Shown piece by piece: positions 1-11,804 of a stretch of DNA of 64,000 bases (its first letter is position 1; every line of letters starts with the position of its first letter). Made by a program: the position numbers and the translations under genes. The notes beneath the pieces were generated by a model. The model did not search any database, was not told where the DNA came from, and saw only the letters and a list, made by a program, of their open reading frames with translations. Origin of the DNA: Armillaria gallica (Eukaryota > Basidiomycota > Agaricomycetes > Agaricales > Physalacriaceae); assembly GCA_037576215.1 (NCBI GenBank), contig JBANDB010000016.1:1054001-1118000 (forward strand). Reading direction: 5' to 3'.

Positions 1-70
1 CAGTCGGCAGTTATGAAATTTCGTTTCTAAATGTGTAAATACCTGTTGTACATTGACAAAATCCCATAAC

Positions 71-2088
71 CTAACAAGGGCTATCCAGAGCTCGGGCCTT
101 TACATCTGGTACATGCGTCGGTTCCACCGACGATCTGCTGGAGCGTAAATCAGCCATTGGTATACTGATGTCCTGGAAAGAAGTTATGAGGTCCCCATGT
201 CCGACTGAAAGATTTAGCGTTGTATTTACCTGTTCCTGAGTTTGTATATCAGTAGCCACAGTACTCCTAGCTTTGAATCTCATGGATTCCAGAGCTGTAC
301 TCGGTAGTGACCCCTCACCACCGCTGGAGGATATCACTATATTCTCTTGATGATGAGAATTTCGCATGTTCAACCTAGGTGAGGTAAGCCACAGCGCGAA
401 TTGACAAAAGAATTACGTACATTGCCAGTAGTGAGTTGAGATAGACTTGAGGGGTGTTAAAAAGACAGGTCTACATTGGACAGAAAAGGAGACAATACCT
501 CTTGGGAGAGGAGTCGCGATTCCCGTGGCTACGAGAGAGCCGGGAATAGCTACGAACTGTAAGATCCTTGCGTCAGGCAGCCGGCTTCAGGACAGGAGGA
601 AATAAAAACCGTGATAAGAATCGTCAGTGCACATATCCTGGGCAGCCATCAGTGCGGTCTTTAAAAATGACCTGGTAAGGGCTCACGTAGTAGCCAATCC
701 AGACACGACAACAAAGCGCAACAGTACGAAAAGCGGCTTTGACGTGCTACATGAATTGTAAGCACACTAGGAACCTTACATCATGAAAGCCGACCAACCT
801 GGAAAAGTTCGAAACCGATCGGCTTTTGAGAAGGTAGTACGACATCGCTCCGCATATAAGGATATCAACTCCTGCGGTGGTACCCAAGAGCGCTTCAATG
901 GACTTCTGCGCTATGGATTCAGCGGTGGAAAAGAGGTAAAGGAATGGATTTCCGCACAGAAACTTTCGCAGCGTCTTGATAGGTTTTGATGGTAAATCTA
1001 CAAGGCCGCTGAGTACGTATGTATGACAGAGCGAATGGAGCCTGACATAGCATGAATTTCGTCTGGAGCATGGAAACATCAGTAACGATCAAGCTTGCTT
1101 CCTGGTGGGGAAGTACTCACTGATGACAACGGCTAACAAATCAAAAGGCTAAGACACGGATATCAGAATAGGTTGATGATGGCCTACCAGTTGTGGCTGC
1201 GATAACAACGGCCTGACCGATCCACGGTCAGTATCGGGATTCCTTACAAATGCGGATGCAATAACTCACAATCAACCATGGGACGGTCTTATGAAAGAAG
1301 CGCCCCACTGAAAGAAGAACTGAGTTATACCGTTTCGTAGAATTTTTGAAGGGCGGGCGCACGCACACATCCATATTCTCACCGCATAAACACTACAGCG
1401 AAGCGGTTAGCCTCTAGTCAAACCAAGAATGAAAGGCTCCCACATATCTACGAGAAGGATGAGAAGACCCTGAACGAATCAAATCAGCGGGCGATATTAG
1501 CAGCCAGAAAGAATCGGTATACCAAGAACATGATATCTGTCTAATTAAAAAAGCGTCAGAAAATGCAATTCAAATAAATTGACCGGCGTAGTCGATCACC
1601 TTGAAGCTCCTTGGATATACGCTCAGCCAAAGTCAGCGGTGCGAAGAAGACATGGCGAACGTACCACACAATATTCGTAAGTGCTTGAGGATTTGCAAAG
1701 TTTTTGATCAAATAGTAGTACAGAGCATGCGCACAGAATATGAGATAGAGGGTGTCGACGATCCTGGAGAGCGAGTTATTCCGGAATAGTACCGTAACTC
1801 TGTAAATCGGCGTACCAGAGAAGGCCAACCTATTTGATTAGAAAAATCAAATTATGAACCTAGGAAAAGCAAAAGATGGTGCCGTACTGCAAAACGATAG
1901 AACCACCAGTCATTCGGGAATCTACTGAAATAAGTCATTGATTGCATGGCTGTAATTCCCCAAAATCTGTAGTAGAAACCGTCATGAATCCTGTAGAGAC
2001 GGACAGAAGAACATCGTAGTACGCACGCTGTAGCCACTGTAGCGCCTATGTAAATCGCTCCCATCGTCGACGAAATATCAGTAGACAT
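71..2088 (-). CDS. DUF6534-like multi-pass membrane protein, intron-rich
   Basis: Family assignment comes from the order of coding-like segments on the minus strand. The start ATG is at 2086-2088, followed by a TMGAIYIGATVATA helix. After a probable intron comes a segment with ITAMQSMTYFSRFPND. Near 1760 is a segment with DTLYLIFCAHALYYYL, then near 1500 IMFLVYRFFLAANIAR, and near 880 ALLGTTAGVDILICGAMSYY followed by LLKSRS. Near 420 VYLNSLLAM joins, across a 5' GTACGT..TAG intron, to LNMRNSHH and a hydrophilic Ser/Thr-rich tail ending at 71. This order (YF.R.P.D after helix 2, HA.YYY.I, DILI..YYL..SR, Y.NSLLA.LN.R) matches the DUF6534 family common in Agaricomycetes, which has several predicted membrane helices and no known biochemical role. 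Exon borders between 989 and 1500 could not all be fixed, so partial decay cannot be excluded. Confidence 0.68.
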
Positions 2089-2089
2089 G

Positions 2090-2949
2090 TTTGATAGAGA
2101 TCAAGAGACTTTGGAGCTTCTTTCGTATTTATAGCAAAATCACCGGAGTGCTAAAATGATCATCAAAATCTCGAAACAATTTTGTCTCGGTAGCTCGGAG
2201 CGCTCGAGCAGTGCCTCTGATCCACAGGCTGAACAGGAAGTAAATGTTGGGTTCGCCTTAGCTGACCGTGACACCTGCGAAACGGTCCTGAGTCGCACGT
2301 CGAATATGTACTGAAATAATCAGAAAGACCGAAAAAAGTTTTGTAGAAGTTAGGACGTACGAGCGACAGAATAGGAAGGTAGGAAATGATCTGCTAATTG
2401 GTTATTTCAATGCACCACGCGGAGAGATTCTGGTACATAATATGCGGCTGCGGATATTTTGTAGCCAAATGGATCTCTTGAGTGTCCAGTGGTGTTTTCC
2501 CATCACGATCTCTACAGGCCGAGTGGCTCATCCTAAGGCTATAGATCAAAGATAGTCTTAGCAAAGCTTGCTGCAAGAGACATCAGATTGCAGATCGGCG
2601 AAATGTGCTCGCAACGGATATCCGCAAGTTGCGGTTTCGTGTTTCGTCTGTTGCTTCCATGCGAATATGGCCGGAGTAATCAATGTCTGAAAAGATGAGA
2701 AATGTAGGAACATCTGGTGAATATATTTTTGAGTCCTTTCTATCGCTTGATGACATATGGAACGGTTTCAGCGCAAACGTGAATCGCACCGTGACCGACG
2801 GCAACGGGTACACTAGTATTCAGAGGAAGGATAGTGAATCCAAGGGCTGGAAGGTTGTAGAAGTACAAGAAAGTCACCTGAGCGTATTTTCCTCGGTATT
2901 CTATTGTAGTGGGGTAAGCAAGAAGGGAAATGAGGTGTCGGATTGAGGT
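2090..2949. other. Intergenic, nothing recognised
   Basis: There are only short overlapping open frames on both strands, without recognisable motifs. The plus-strand frame from 2683 starts with ATG and encodes 87 residues, but it shows no domain. The repeat unit A described below begins at about 2950. Confidence 0.4.
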
Positions 2950-3444
2950 ACTTCGGCTATTCCCGAAATGAATTCCAGCTGTCGGCCCGCTGCTTTCTTT
3001 TGGCTTCCTTCGTTGATCCTTCGTCTCTGTACGCTACACGGCAGTTCCTCGTTATTCCTCACTATAGAGTGCCCATGCAGTTCTCTTAGAAATGGAAAAA
3101 TTGGACAATCTCACTGGGGAGAGGATATCATGTCTACGATGCCTAACTACCTCAATCGGGGCGAATTTCTGTTGAAGGTGCAGCAGAATTTCTACGTGAA
3201 GTTTCTTGTTGTCATCTCGTCCTGCGAAATATGAAAGTACGAACTACGGTGAGAGACTTTCTCTAGGAAACTTGTAAGTCCACTTGGATTATATTGTACA
3301 GAGAAACAAAGGAGGGGACAAGATATCTGCGCTAGGGGAATCAAAGGTGTATGTAGGGACATTAGGGTATTATCCATAACGTAGCGTAATCTGTTGCACG
3401 CGTACATGTGATACGAACGGTAATCAAGAAAATAGGAAACCGTG
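2950..3444. other. Leading non-coding part of repeat unit A
   Basis: This segment is about 500 bp and is conserved in unit B (10060-10540). It has a plus-strand open frame at 2968-3234, but that frame is not kept intact in unit B and has no recognisable domain. It is likely the downstream flank of the minus-strand F-box gene. Confidence 0.4.
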
Positions 3445-4730
3445 TCAAAACAGGAACGAACGATGAGCTTCAGAAGTCAACACGTCCAAGTTACGCCCAA
3501 AGACTAGTTCACGGCCAAGCTGCTTCAGCCGCGTAAACTCTCCCTCAATCAACATTTTGGCCTCGTCCCGCTCCTGCAGAGGCGGTCCTTCAAAAATAAT
3601 GGCTACACGCGTCAACGAAGCCAGTCTGGGGGAAGCTAAGCATTCATCCAACTCCGACCAGAAGGCCTCCATCCTTCTGATTGAATCCAACAGAGATGCT
3701 TCAGTTTCGGTATCGGACTCGGAAATCACAAAAGTGATCGTCTGAATGGAATTGTGATGGTCAACTTCCTTGAAGTTGGCAATCCACCAATCGAATCTAG
3801 CCGAGATGGTGGATGGGTGGTTTGAAATTCGGATTCCGACGTTTTCAACCCGGGATACATTCAAGTTGACTGTCATGGGTGTTTCGCCTGGGCCTATGAT
3901 ACAATGTCAGTTCGGACTATAGCTTCTACTGGTACGATAAGTAGCATACCAAACCAATGGCGGATATACAGATTTTTGAGAGACGTGGTAGGAAGAGTCA
4001 AAAAGTGGTCCAAACGTTGTAAGAAGACAGGGTTTCTGCAACTAAGCCTTATCTTGAGGAACCGTACGCTCCTAAAGGAGTAAGGGCAGGGGAACAGGGA
4101 TATCGCAGATCCCAGGACGACTTCAGGCTTTTCCGAAATGTCATCGATGACCAACTCGACGGGAGATCTGGTGGAATGATCACAAGGGTGCTGTGGACTG
4201 AACTGGGGCTCCGGGTACTTCACGAGCAGCGTTTCTATGCGGCGTAAATTCGGGGATTCGTACATGAGTCCGCAGAACTCGTCCATTCGAGCGAAACACC
4301 AGCTTGAAATTTGAATGCTATGGTAGGAATTAGAGCAAAGGATATCCCAAACCGATTGGCAGAATTCGCGCTTTGGGAAAAGAAAGCCTATACTTTCGAG
4401 AGATAGACTGGTGATATTGATGAGTGGTTCAATCACCGTCAGGGATTCGTGATCAGCTGAGAGCAAAAATTCGCGACACGAAATACGGAGATACTTGAAA
4501 TGGATGGCGAGCTTTGGTGACAGAGTGAGTAATGCGCGGAGGCGATCGCAGTCGGCCTTGGTGGACAAGGAGACGGAATGGAACAGATGAATCCTTGTTC
4601 TAGGATAAAGGTCTCAGCAAACCAAAGACATCTGTATGAGAGCACACTTGTTGCCCTTCAGTTCATCGACAATGGAATCTAGGATCTCTGGTGGGAATTC
4701 ACGCTGATTCGAGTCATTTTGATCTGACAT
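3445..4730 (-). pseudogene. F-box protein pseudogene, unit A
   Basis: The gene has two exons: 3950-4730 and 3445-3893, with a 56 bp intron at 3894-3949. The ATG is at 4728-4730. The N-terminus EFPPEILDSIVDELKG is an F-box-like start (P.EI...I...L). A leucine-rich region follows, with SLVC, LYPRTRIHLFHSVSLS, KVIEPLINITSLSLES and, in exon 2, SISARFDWWIANFK. An intact relative of 409 residues lies at 17250-18528. Here codon 39, which is AGA (Arg) in that relative, is TGA (4614-4616), so only 38 residues can be made from this start. The same TGA is present in unit B. F-box proteins are substrate receptors of SCF ubiquitin ligases; that role is inferred from the family and could only have applied before the stop arose. 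Read-through or a downstream ATG could still give a product lacking the F-box. Confidence 0.85.
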
Positions 4731-6448
4731 TCTGAGAATACTTTAGTTCAGCGGCATAAAGATCACAGAAAAACAGCGTACGCGAGAAGGGGATGGATGG
4801 GCTACTTCTGGTCAGCGTTCCAAGGTTGAGGTGAGCGTACAGTGCAGGATCGATGAGGGGAGCTGCTATCGATTAGCCATCTTCGCCCCATACCTTAATG
4901 TACAGGTTAGGTAAATAAACGTAAACCCAAGTGGCGGCCTCGGTAGCTTCTTGTGACAAGGAAAAGAGGAAAAAACATGCATGGCGTATACGGTCTGAAG
5001 CGCGGACAAGAAGGTGGATGAGGTGAGTATCATGACAATAAGCCATTGTTAGATATAAAGAACGGTAAGGATATTTGACATTTCTGAATTATCATAGCAA
5101 GTAGGCTGACTTGCCGAAGGTCCGCTATTTGCCTGAAGACAAAAGATGAAAATTCGGTATCAAGGGAGCAGAGTTTACGAGTGGGCTGCACCCCGCTGTG
5201 TCAGGAGCACCCGCACTAACCTCGCAAGGAGTTTGACGGGTTGAGGACAAGAGATATCAGTATTCCGGCGGATCAACGACAACGGTAAGTTACTAAGTTG
5301 CACCCGGTACTGATCCTGTGAAGCACGTACGATCCTGTGAAGCGATGATTCTTTGCTGTGGTAAACCAGGAAAACGAAGGGACTTGCCGAAGTAGCTGGA
5401 TCCCTAGTGCGCTCTGCATGATATTTAGATATATAGAGTAGAAGAAGAGCCATATGAGAATCGTCAGTCAATGTGTCGATGATAGTAAGTTTTCTTGATA
5501 AAAAATGTAGAGACAAAAATAATGATGAAGTCCACTGAGATGTGTTGCAGATTCTCCAGTGGAAAGAGAAGCGGTAGGTCGGGTAGTGGTCGTGGTCGTG
5601 TTGATGGTAGGAGCGGATGGATCCGGACCGCCGGCTTGCTCCCGAACTACGACCTGCCTCGTACATCCTTTGCAGAAATTTCATCCATTCCAGTCAAGGC
5701 GATTTTACGACAACAGCCCCGCGCAAACAAAAGCTACGATTAGGCAACTCAGTCAATGGCGTAGCAGGGGGACATTCAATTGATAGAGGTGGCGAGTGAA
5801 CAACGGAAGACGCAAAGTATGTTATCCGTTTACTCGAGCTATGCACTCTGGTATTGACCTCGATAAAGCACTGGCCTAATGTCTGCAGAAAATTGGCCTT
5901 TTGTGATGGAATATAACTCTCGACTCGGTCTGCACCGTCGTAGAATCAGCCATTGCTGACGTCTCAACGGAGGAATAGTATCTCGAAAACGACGACAGAG
6001 TTAACACCTTCCGGCACCCACTGCTCTTCTTTATCTTTGTAACATTTCCACCTCGTAGATGAGCATCCGGCAACGCATACAAGGAGTTCATGCAAGGTGA
6101 GTTCGAACCAATAATCAATCTGATCTTTATTGAAATTTTTTGCAGAACTATGTCAAGTCCACTTTTTCCTGCACAAAGCTGCATACATGGATGACAGCAG
6201 AGGCTTCCGTTTCTATTCACCTCAAAAGCAGCGTGTACTTCCAACATTGATACTTGGGCGATGATTGGACCGGGCAAAGACTGCACTAGTGCCTAGCCAG
6301 ATCTGCGTGAAGATATCATCGCTCCCTACGGTGAGAGATCATCGGTGTCCTCTTTCACATCCGATTCTCACTGTAGTCAGGTGCAAACCTCATCTGGGCA
6401 TGCCCGACCGGGCGTCTAATTGCTCCATCAATCTTACTCTGAACACTC
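4731..6448. other. Divergent intergenic region between the F-box and RBR genes, unit A
   Basis: This is about 1.7 kb between two genes transcribed away from each other, so it should hold both promoters. It is conserved in unit B. A canonical donor/acceptor pair (TGCAAGGTGAG near 6094 and TTTTTTGCAGAA near 6146) suggests a spliced 5' leader of the RBR transcript. No protein domain was recognised in the open frames here. The frame at 5175-5684 is His/Ser-rich and is not kept intact in unit B. Confidence 0.45.
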
Positions 6449-9400
6449 ATGTCAACCACGAGTCCAAGAGCTCCCACCTGCCGTTTCTACCAGCAAGGCG
6501 CCTGCAAATATGGATCTCGATGTAAGAATCAGCACCTAAACCTCGCCTCTGTACGTCTTGGTGGTCAATAATAGTACCATCACTGGTATTAACACAATTA
6601 TACAGGATGTCAACCAGAATCAAGGAGGGAATCCGGATAAGAATCGGGCTCAAAGTCGGAAGAAAGGCAGACGGGCAGGTACCACTGAACTGGTCGACCG
6701 TCGTCATACCAATACAACCGTCGACATTGTCAGCGGTCGAGCTAAAGTGGCCTCGTGTCAGGAGGCTGGTGACCACGAAGATATCGACAAGGGCGTTTGT
6801 TTCTTCTGGCAGAAGGGAAGCTGTGCAAAAGGCGAAGCGTGCAGGTTTAACCATGCTACTCCGAAAGTGGGCTTTTATTATATCATTAATGTTTCGATAC
6901 TGACCAACGGCAAGGTCGAAGACGAACTGGTTGAAGGAGAGAAATTGACGCCAGAAGAAGAAAATCAGGCACCATCAACATCCTCGACTCTTCCTCTTCC
7001 GAAGGCAAACAGTAAACAGTGCTATGCGTGGATGAAGGGAACTTGTACCAAAGGGGAAGCATGTCGGTTTGTTCACGATGCCAATGTACGAGTTTCCCGT
7101 GTTGTTCATAATCTAACCACTGATATCCAAAGCAGGCCTCAGCCTTCCCAAGACAGCGTCGCCTTGCCCAAGATCGTGCAAAGCTAGCTCAAGCGAAAGC
7201 TGAAGAAATCAAGAAGGAAAATGAACGGCTGGCCAAAGCGGAGGTTCAGAGAAAGAAAGATGAAGAGCGTCAGAGACAAGAGGAAGCCCGTATCCGTCAG
7301 GAAGAAGAACAACGTCGAATTGATGAAGAACAGCGCACTGCTGATGCACAACGGACCCACCAGTGTATCGTCTTCGGGTCCATCGTAACCTTCAATTCCG
7401 GCCTCGCTATTCAGAACATAATCGCCGGCTTCGACTGTTGCAGAATTCGGGTCAAGAATATTCCTCGCGATGCCCGCCCGCACGAGGTTAGGGCTCTCTT
7501 CATTCAACAAGGTCTCAATATATCCGAATTCCATGTCGTGTCCGCAAACAATACGGGCAATGGCAAGCAGGACGTCGATGTCGTTACTACAGTTTCTGTC
7601 GCGCAGACGTTAGCAGCGGATCTTGAAGGAATGGAATTCAGAGATGAAAGATTGGAATTTGAAATTGGCACATTCAATCAGCCTGGTGGTATGGGTGTAT
7701 CGGAGCGTCGAGATGAGAACATCCTGATTATCTCCTGCCGGGCCCCATCTGCGACCTATATTGTCGAATATCCAGACATGGCAACATGTCACTCAAAGGT
7801 CGCGGAACTGAATGGTCGCGTCTGTTCTGGAAGGAAGGTGAAGGCTGAGATGAATCACCCACCTCCTGGTCGTTTTGTTACCAGCTTCCGGCCAAACACT
7901 ATCAAGATCTCTAATCTTCCTGTTGATGTTCCTACTGCCTTGATACGCGACTTTTCGCAGTCCGAACTTGACGTTAGGACTCTCAAGTCCTACGACTTCA
8001 ACATCGATGCCGCCTTCAGTCAGCTGGAATCTCATACTGATCGCGTCGGTGGTGTTGAAATCCACTCATTTGAGATAACTTCTCGAGGCAACACAGGAGC
8101 TGGAGTCCTTTCCGTACGGGTTCGTTTTGACAGCTGGGAAAGTGCCAATGAAGTCGGAGACCTCCTAGTCAACCGACGTTTTGATTTCATTGGTAACTCC
8201 TTCTTCTGGTTCAAGCTACCACCACAAGAGCTCTACACCATCATCATCCCGCAACCACAGTATCGTGCCCAAGCCATTCTTTGGACGGAATTACAGGAGA
8301 GCATCAAAGATCGCAAAGCGTGCAATCTCTTCATTCGCCAGATGCCTCTCGGGGACTTCCGCGTTCAAGTATCAGGAGCTGCAAAGGCTGCCATCGGTGC
8401 ACTCAAAGTTCGCGTTGAGAGGCTTGCTGCTGGTGAAAAGTTCGATCAATGGCACCAGCACTTGGTACGGCCCCCGGCGGCGCTGACGGAGAGGATTAGA
8501 GATGCCGGTGCTTTCATGCGAGCCGATTTTAGGAAGCACGCGGTCAAATTGTACGGAAATTCGGTAGCCATCGCGCAGGCCAAAACAATTCTGAAGGAAG
8601 AACTCGACCGCGTTGCGGCTTTGCAGTTTTCAGTGAAGCTGGAGCGTCGATCTGTAGGATACTTCCTCCGCACCGGTCTGAGTGCAATGAAGAGATTTTC
8701 GGAGAAGACAGTGTTACCCTTGACATCCGCTTAGGAAAAATCACTATCCGAGGTGGCGAGGAAATCAGGCTGCACCTGAACAACCATATCGCAGACTCTC
8801 TTAAGGCGGTCTCCGTCCGAGTTGCTCCAGGAATTCACATCTGTCCCGTCTGTTATGACGACGCCTCCGCGCCATTCCAGCTAGTTTGCCAGCACGTCTA
8901 CTGCACTGCGTGCCTTCGGCATTTCTTGACATCTGTAGCGGAGACAGGCGTATTTCCCTTGGTATGCATGGGCAACGACGCGACCTGCGGGACTCCGATA
9001 TCCATTCCTGTCATCCAGAAGTTTTTACCTCAAGGCTCGTTCGAACATCTCCTTGAGACAGTGTTCACGTCATACGTCGATAAGCAACCTCAAGTCTTCG
9101 GATACTGCAAGACACCGGACTGTACACAGATCTATCGCAAGTCGGAATCTCCATCTCTTCTGCGCTGTCCATCGTGCTTTTCCGAAATATGCTCATCCTG
9201 TGGTGAGGATTCCCGCGTAGGCAAGAGTTGTGAAGATGCTCGACTCTTCAACAACACAGCTGAGCAGGAGAGATTAAGTGAAGCTTGGATTATGCAGCAG
9301 AGCGGGATCAAGAAATGTCCATCGTGTTCTCGTTTACTGGACAAGATCGGTGGGTGTAATCACATAGAATGCCCGTTCGTGTTCCATTTTTTATGTACAG

Positions 9401-9640
9401 GCTTTCACTGACTAACTTCGTTTCAGCTGCGGATCCCACATCTGTTGGCGTTGCATGGGTGTATTTCCGAAAGATGTTATCTACCGCCATATGAGTGCCG
9501 AACATGGGGGGTACTATACAGCCGATCCCAGGGCCGGGAGAATTTCGCGTTTGCGTGATGCGTTTTTGGGTTTTTTTTTTTTGGTGCGTTTCGGTAGTAT
9601 GCGTTGCTGCGTTTCGGTGCGTTTGAGATTAGACCATTAA
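6449..9640 (+). pseudogene. Triple-CCCH zinc finger / RBR E3 ubiquitin ligase, unit A, frameshifted and 3'-truncated
   Basis: The ATG is at 6449-6451. Exons are 6449-6550, 6606-7085, 7136 to about 9374, and 9427 onward. There are three CCCH fingers of spacing C-x7-C-x5-C-x3-H: CRFYQQGACKYGSRC..H, CFFWQKGSCAKGEAC..H and CYAWMKGTCTKGEAC..H. They are followed by a charged coiled coil rich in E, K, Q and R, an RRM-like region (IRVKNIPRDA; IKISNLPVDV), and then RING1 (CPVCYDD..C.H.YC..C), IBR and RING2 with the catalytic-type DKIGGCNHIEC. RBR ligases move ubiquitin through the Cys of GCNH. One base is missing at about 8691 (unit B reads ATGAAAGAG, here ATGAAGAG), which stops translation at 8734 and puts RING1-RING2 out of frame. 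After TADP the gene is cut off by the element starting near 9529, which replaces the coiled-coil tail with unrelated residues up to a stop at 9640. The frameshift could be a sequence error; the truncation cannot. Confidence 0.85.
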
Positions 9641-10012
9641 TGCAATTTACCTCCCATGAAAGCATCACTGGACATCTACAAGCATGTATCTGTATCGTAA
9701 CTCGCATTATAAGTAAAACCAATGCCTGTCGCATGCATCCGTACCTTAGAGAATGCTCTGTAAGTTGTACTCTAAGACACAATCAATGATTAAGCCAGAA
9801 CACATCTCGCATATCAACTAAATTTTGAACGCACATCTCGCAGGTCTTCATGCATGCATTTTGAAATGAAACGCGTGCGTTATTAGATACAACGCATGTG
9901 TTAGGAACAAAACGCATGCGTTCAAAATATCACGCATCCACGCATGTGACTGACGCATTTGTGACAGGTGCGTTTTGGGTACGTTAAGGTGCGTTCAACC
10001 TAACTTCAGCCT
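9529..10012. mobile_element. TGCGTT-rich element at the junction of the duplicated units (hAT-like non-autonomous candidate)
   Basis: This block of about 480 bp interrupts the 3' end of the unit A ligase gene and precedes unit B. It begins CAGGGCCGGGAG, a CAGGG start like many hAT termini. It has dense GCGTTT/TGCGTT words in its first 110 bp and inverted AACGCA/TGCGTT words in its last 160 bp. Such motif clusters near both ends resemble transposase-binding subterminal repeats. It also holds a long T run near 9570-9583 and no coding sequence. A matching right-hand terminal inverted repeat was not found, so it may be truncated. Confidence 0.45.
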
Positions 10013-10540
10013 CACATCGTGTTCCTCGGTACTTCCTCATTCTTCGGAAAGAATCGGGGACTTCGGCTATTCCCGAAAAGAATTCCGGCTGTCGGCCCGC
10101 TATTTTCGTTCGGCTTCGTTGTTCGTCTCCGTACGTTACTTGACAGCTCCTCGTTATTCCTCCCTACGGAGTGCCCATGTAGTCCTCTTAGAGATGGAAG
10201 GATTTGACAATCTCACTGTGGAAAGGATATCATGTCTACGATGCCTAACTACCGGGGCGAATTTCTGTTGAAGGTGCAGCAGAATTTCTACGTGAAGTTT
10301 CTTGTTGTCGTCTCGTCCTGCGAAAATATGAAAGTACGAACTACGGTGAGAGGCCTTCTCTAGGCAACTTGGAACTCCACTTAGATTATATTGTACAGAG
10401 AAACAAAGGAGGGGACAAGATATCTGCGCTAGGGAATCAAAGGCGTATGCAGGGACGTCGGGGTATTATTCATAACACAGCGTAATCCGTTGCACGCGTA
10501 CATGTGATACGAACGATAATCAAGAAAATAGGAAACCGTG

Positions 10541-11804
10541 TCAAAACAGGAACGAACGATGAGCTTCAGAAGTCAACACGTCCAAGTTACGTCCCAAGAC
10601 TAGTCCACGGCCAAGCTGCTTCAGCCGCGTAAACTCTCCCTCAATCAACGTTTTGGCCTCTTCCCACTCCTGCAAACGCGGTCCTTCAAATATAATGGCT
10701 ACGCGCGTCGACGACGCCAATCTGGGGGAAGCTAAGCATTCATCCAACTCTGACCAGAAGGCCTCCATCCTTTTGATTGAATCCAACAGGGATGCTTCAT
10801 TTTCGGTATCGGACTCGGAAATCACAAAAGTGATCGTCTGAATGGAATTGTGATGGTCAACTTCCTTGAAGTTGGCAATCCACCAATCGAATCTGGCCGA
10901 GATGGTGGATGGGTGGTTTGAGATTCGGATTCCGACGTTTTCAACCCGAGATACATTCAAGTTAACTGTCGTGGGTGTTCGCCTGGGCCTATGATACAAT
11001 GTCAGTGACTATAGCTTCTACTGATACGATAAGTAGCATACCAAACCAATGGCGGATATACAGATTTTTGAGAGACGTGGTAGGAAGAGTCAAAAAGTGG
11101 TCCAAACGTTGTAAGAAGACAGGGTTTCTGCAACTAAGCCTTATCTTGGGGAACCGTACGCTCCTAAAGGAGTAAGGGCAGGGGAAAAGCGATATCGCAG
11201 ATCCCAGGACGACTTCAGGGTTTTCCGAAATGTCATTGATGACCAACTCGACGGGAGATATGGTGGAATGATCACAAGGGTGCTGTGGACTGAATTGAGG
11301 TTCCGGGTACTTCACGAGCAGCGTTTCTATGCGGCGTAAATTAGGGGATTCGTACATGAGTCCGCAGAACTCGTCCAGCTTGAAATTTGAATACTATGGT
11401 AGAAATTAGAGCAAAGGATATCCCAAACCGATTGGCAGAATTCGCGCTTTGGGAAAAGAAAGCCTATACTTTCGAGAGATAGACTGGTGATATTGATGAG
11501 TGGTTCAATCACCGTCAGGGATTCGTGATCAGCTGAGAGCAAAAATTCGCGACACGAAATACGGAGATACTTGAAATGGATGGCGAGCTTTGGTGACAGA
11601 GTGAGTAATGCGCGGAGGCGATCGCAGTCGGCCTTGGTGGACAAGGAGACGGAATGGAACAGATGAATCCTTGTTCTAGGATAAAGGTCTCAGCAAACCA
11701 AAGACATCTGTATGAGAGCACTTGTTGCCCTTCAGTTCATCGACAATGGCATCTAAGATCTCTGGTGGGAATTCACGTTGATTCGAGTCATTTTGATCTG
11801 ACAT
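10541..11804 (-). pseudogene. F-box protein pseudogene, unit B
   Basis: This is the same gene as 3445-4730, with its start ATG at 11802-11804. It shares the TGA that replaces the Arg codon after SLVC (11690-11692) and has extra lesions. Two bases are missing near 11720 (AGCACTTG against AGCACACTTG). A short in-frame-disrupting loss near 11378 removes the ARMDEF segment. One T is missing near 10974, at the start of exon 2 (GTGTTCGCC against GTGTTTCGCC). The F-box start EFPPEILDAIVDEL and the WWIANFKEVDHHNSIQ block remain readable. The shared stop with unit A means the gene was already broken before the unit was duplicated, and B has decayed further. Confidence 0.85.

Larger units (their letters stand above)
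2950..9530. repeat. Tandem segmental duplication, unit A (F-box pseudogene + CCCH/RBR gene)
   Basis: This unit aligns almost base for base with 10060-16727, with only scattered substitutions and small indels. Homology starts at the shared ACTTCGGCTATTCCCGAAA at 2950 and 10060 and stops abruptly at GCCGATCCCA (9530). Beyond that point unit A runs into an unrelated TGCGTT-rich element while unit B continues through the ligase gene. Unit A differs from B by a short internal duplication of a GATCCTGTGAAGC-like segment around 5310-5345 and by lacking about 120 bp that B has near 12313-12436. Confidence 0.9.

Noticed and set aside
9565..9583. Poly-T run as an A-tail of a LINE or SINE insertion
   Set aside because: It is not at an end of the inserted block, there is no flanking target duplication, and no reverse transcriptase or Pol III boxes were found nearby.
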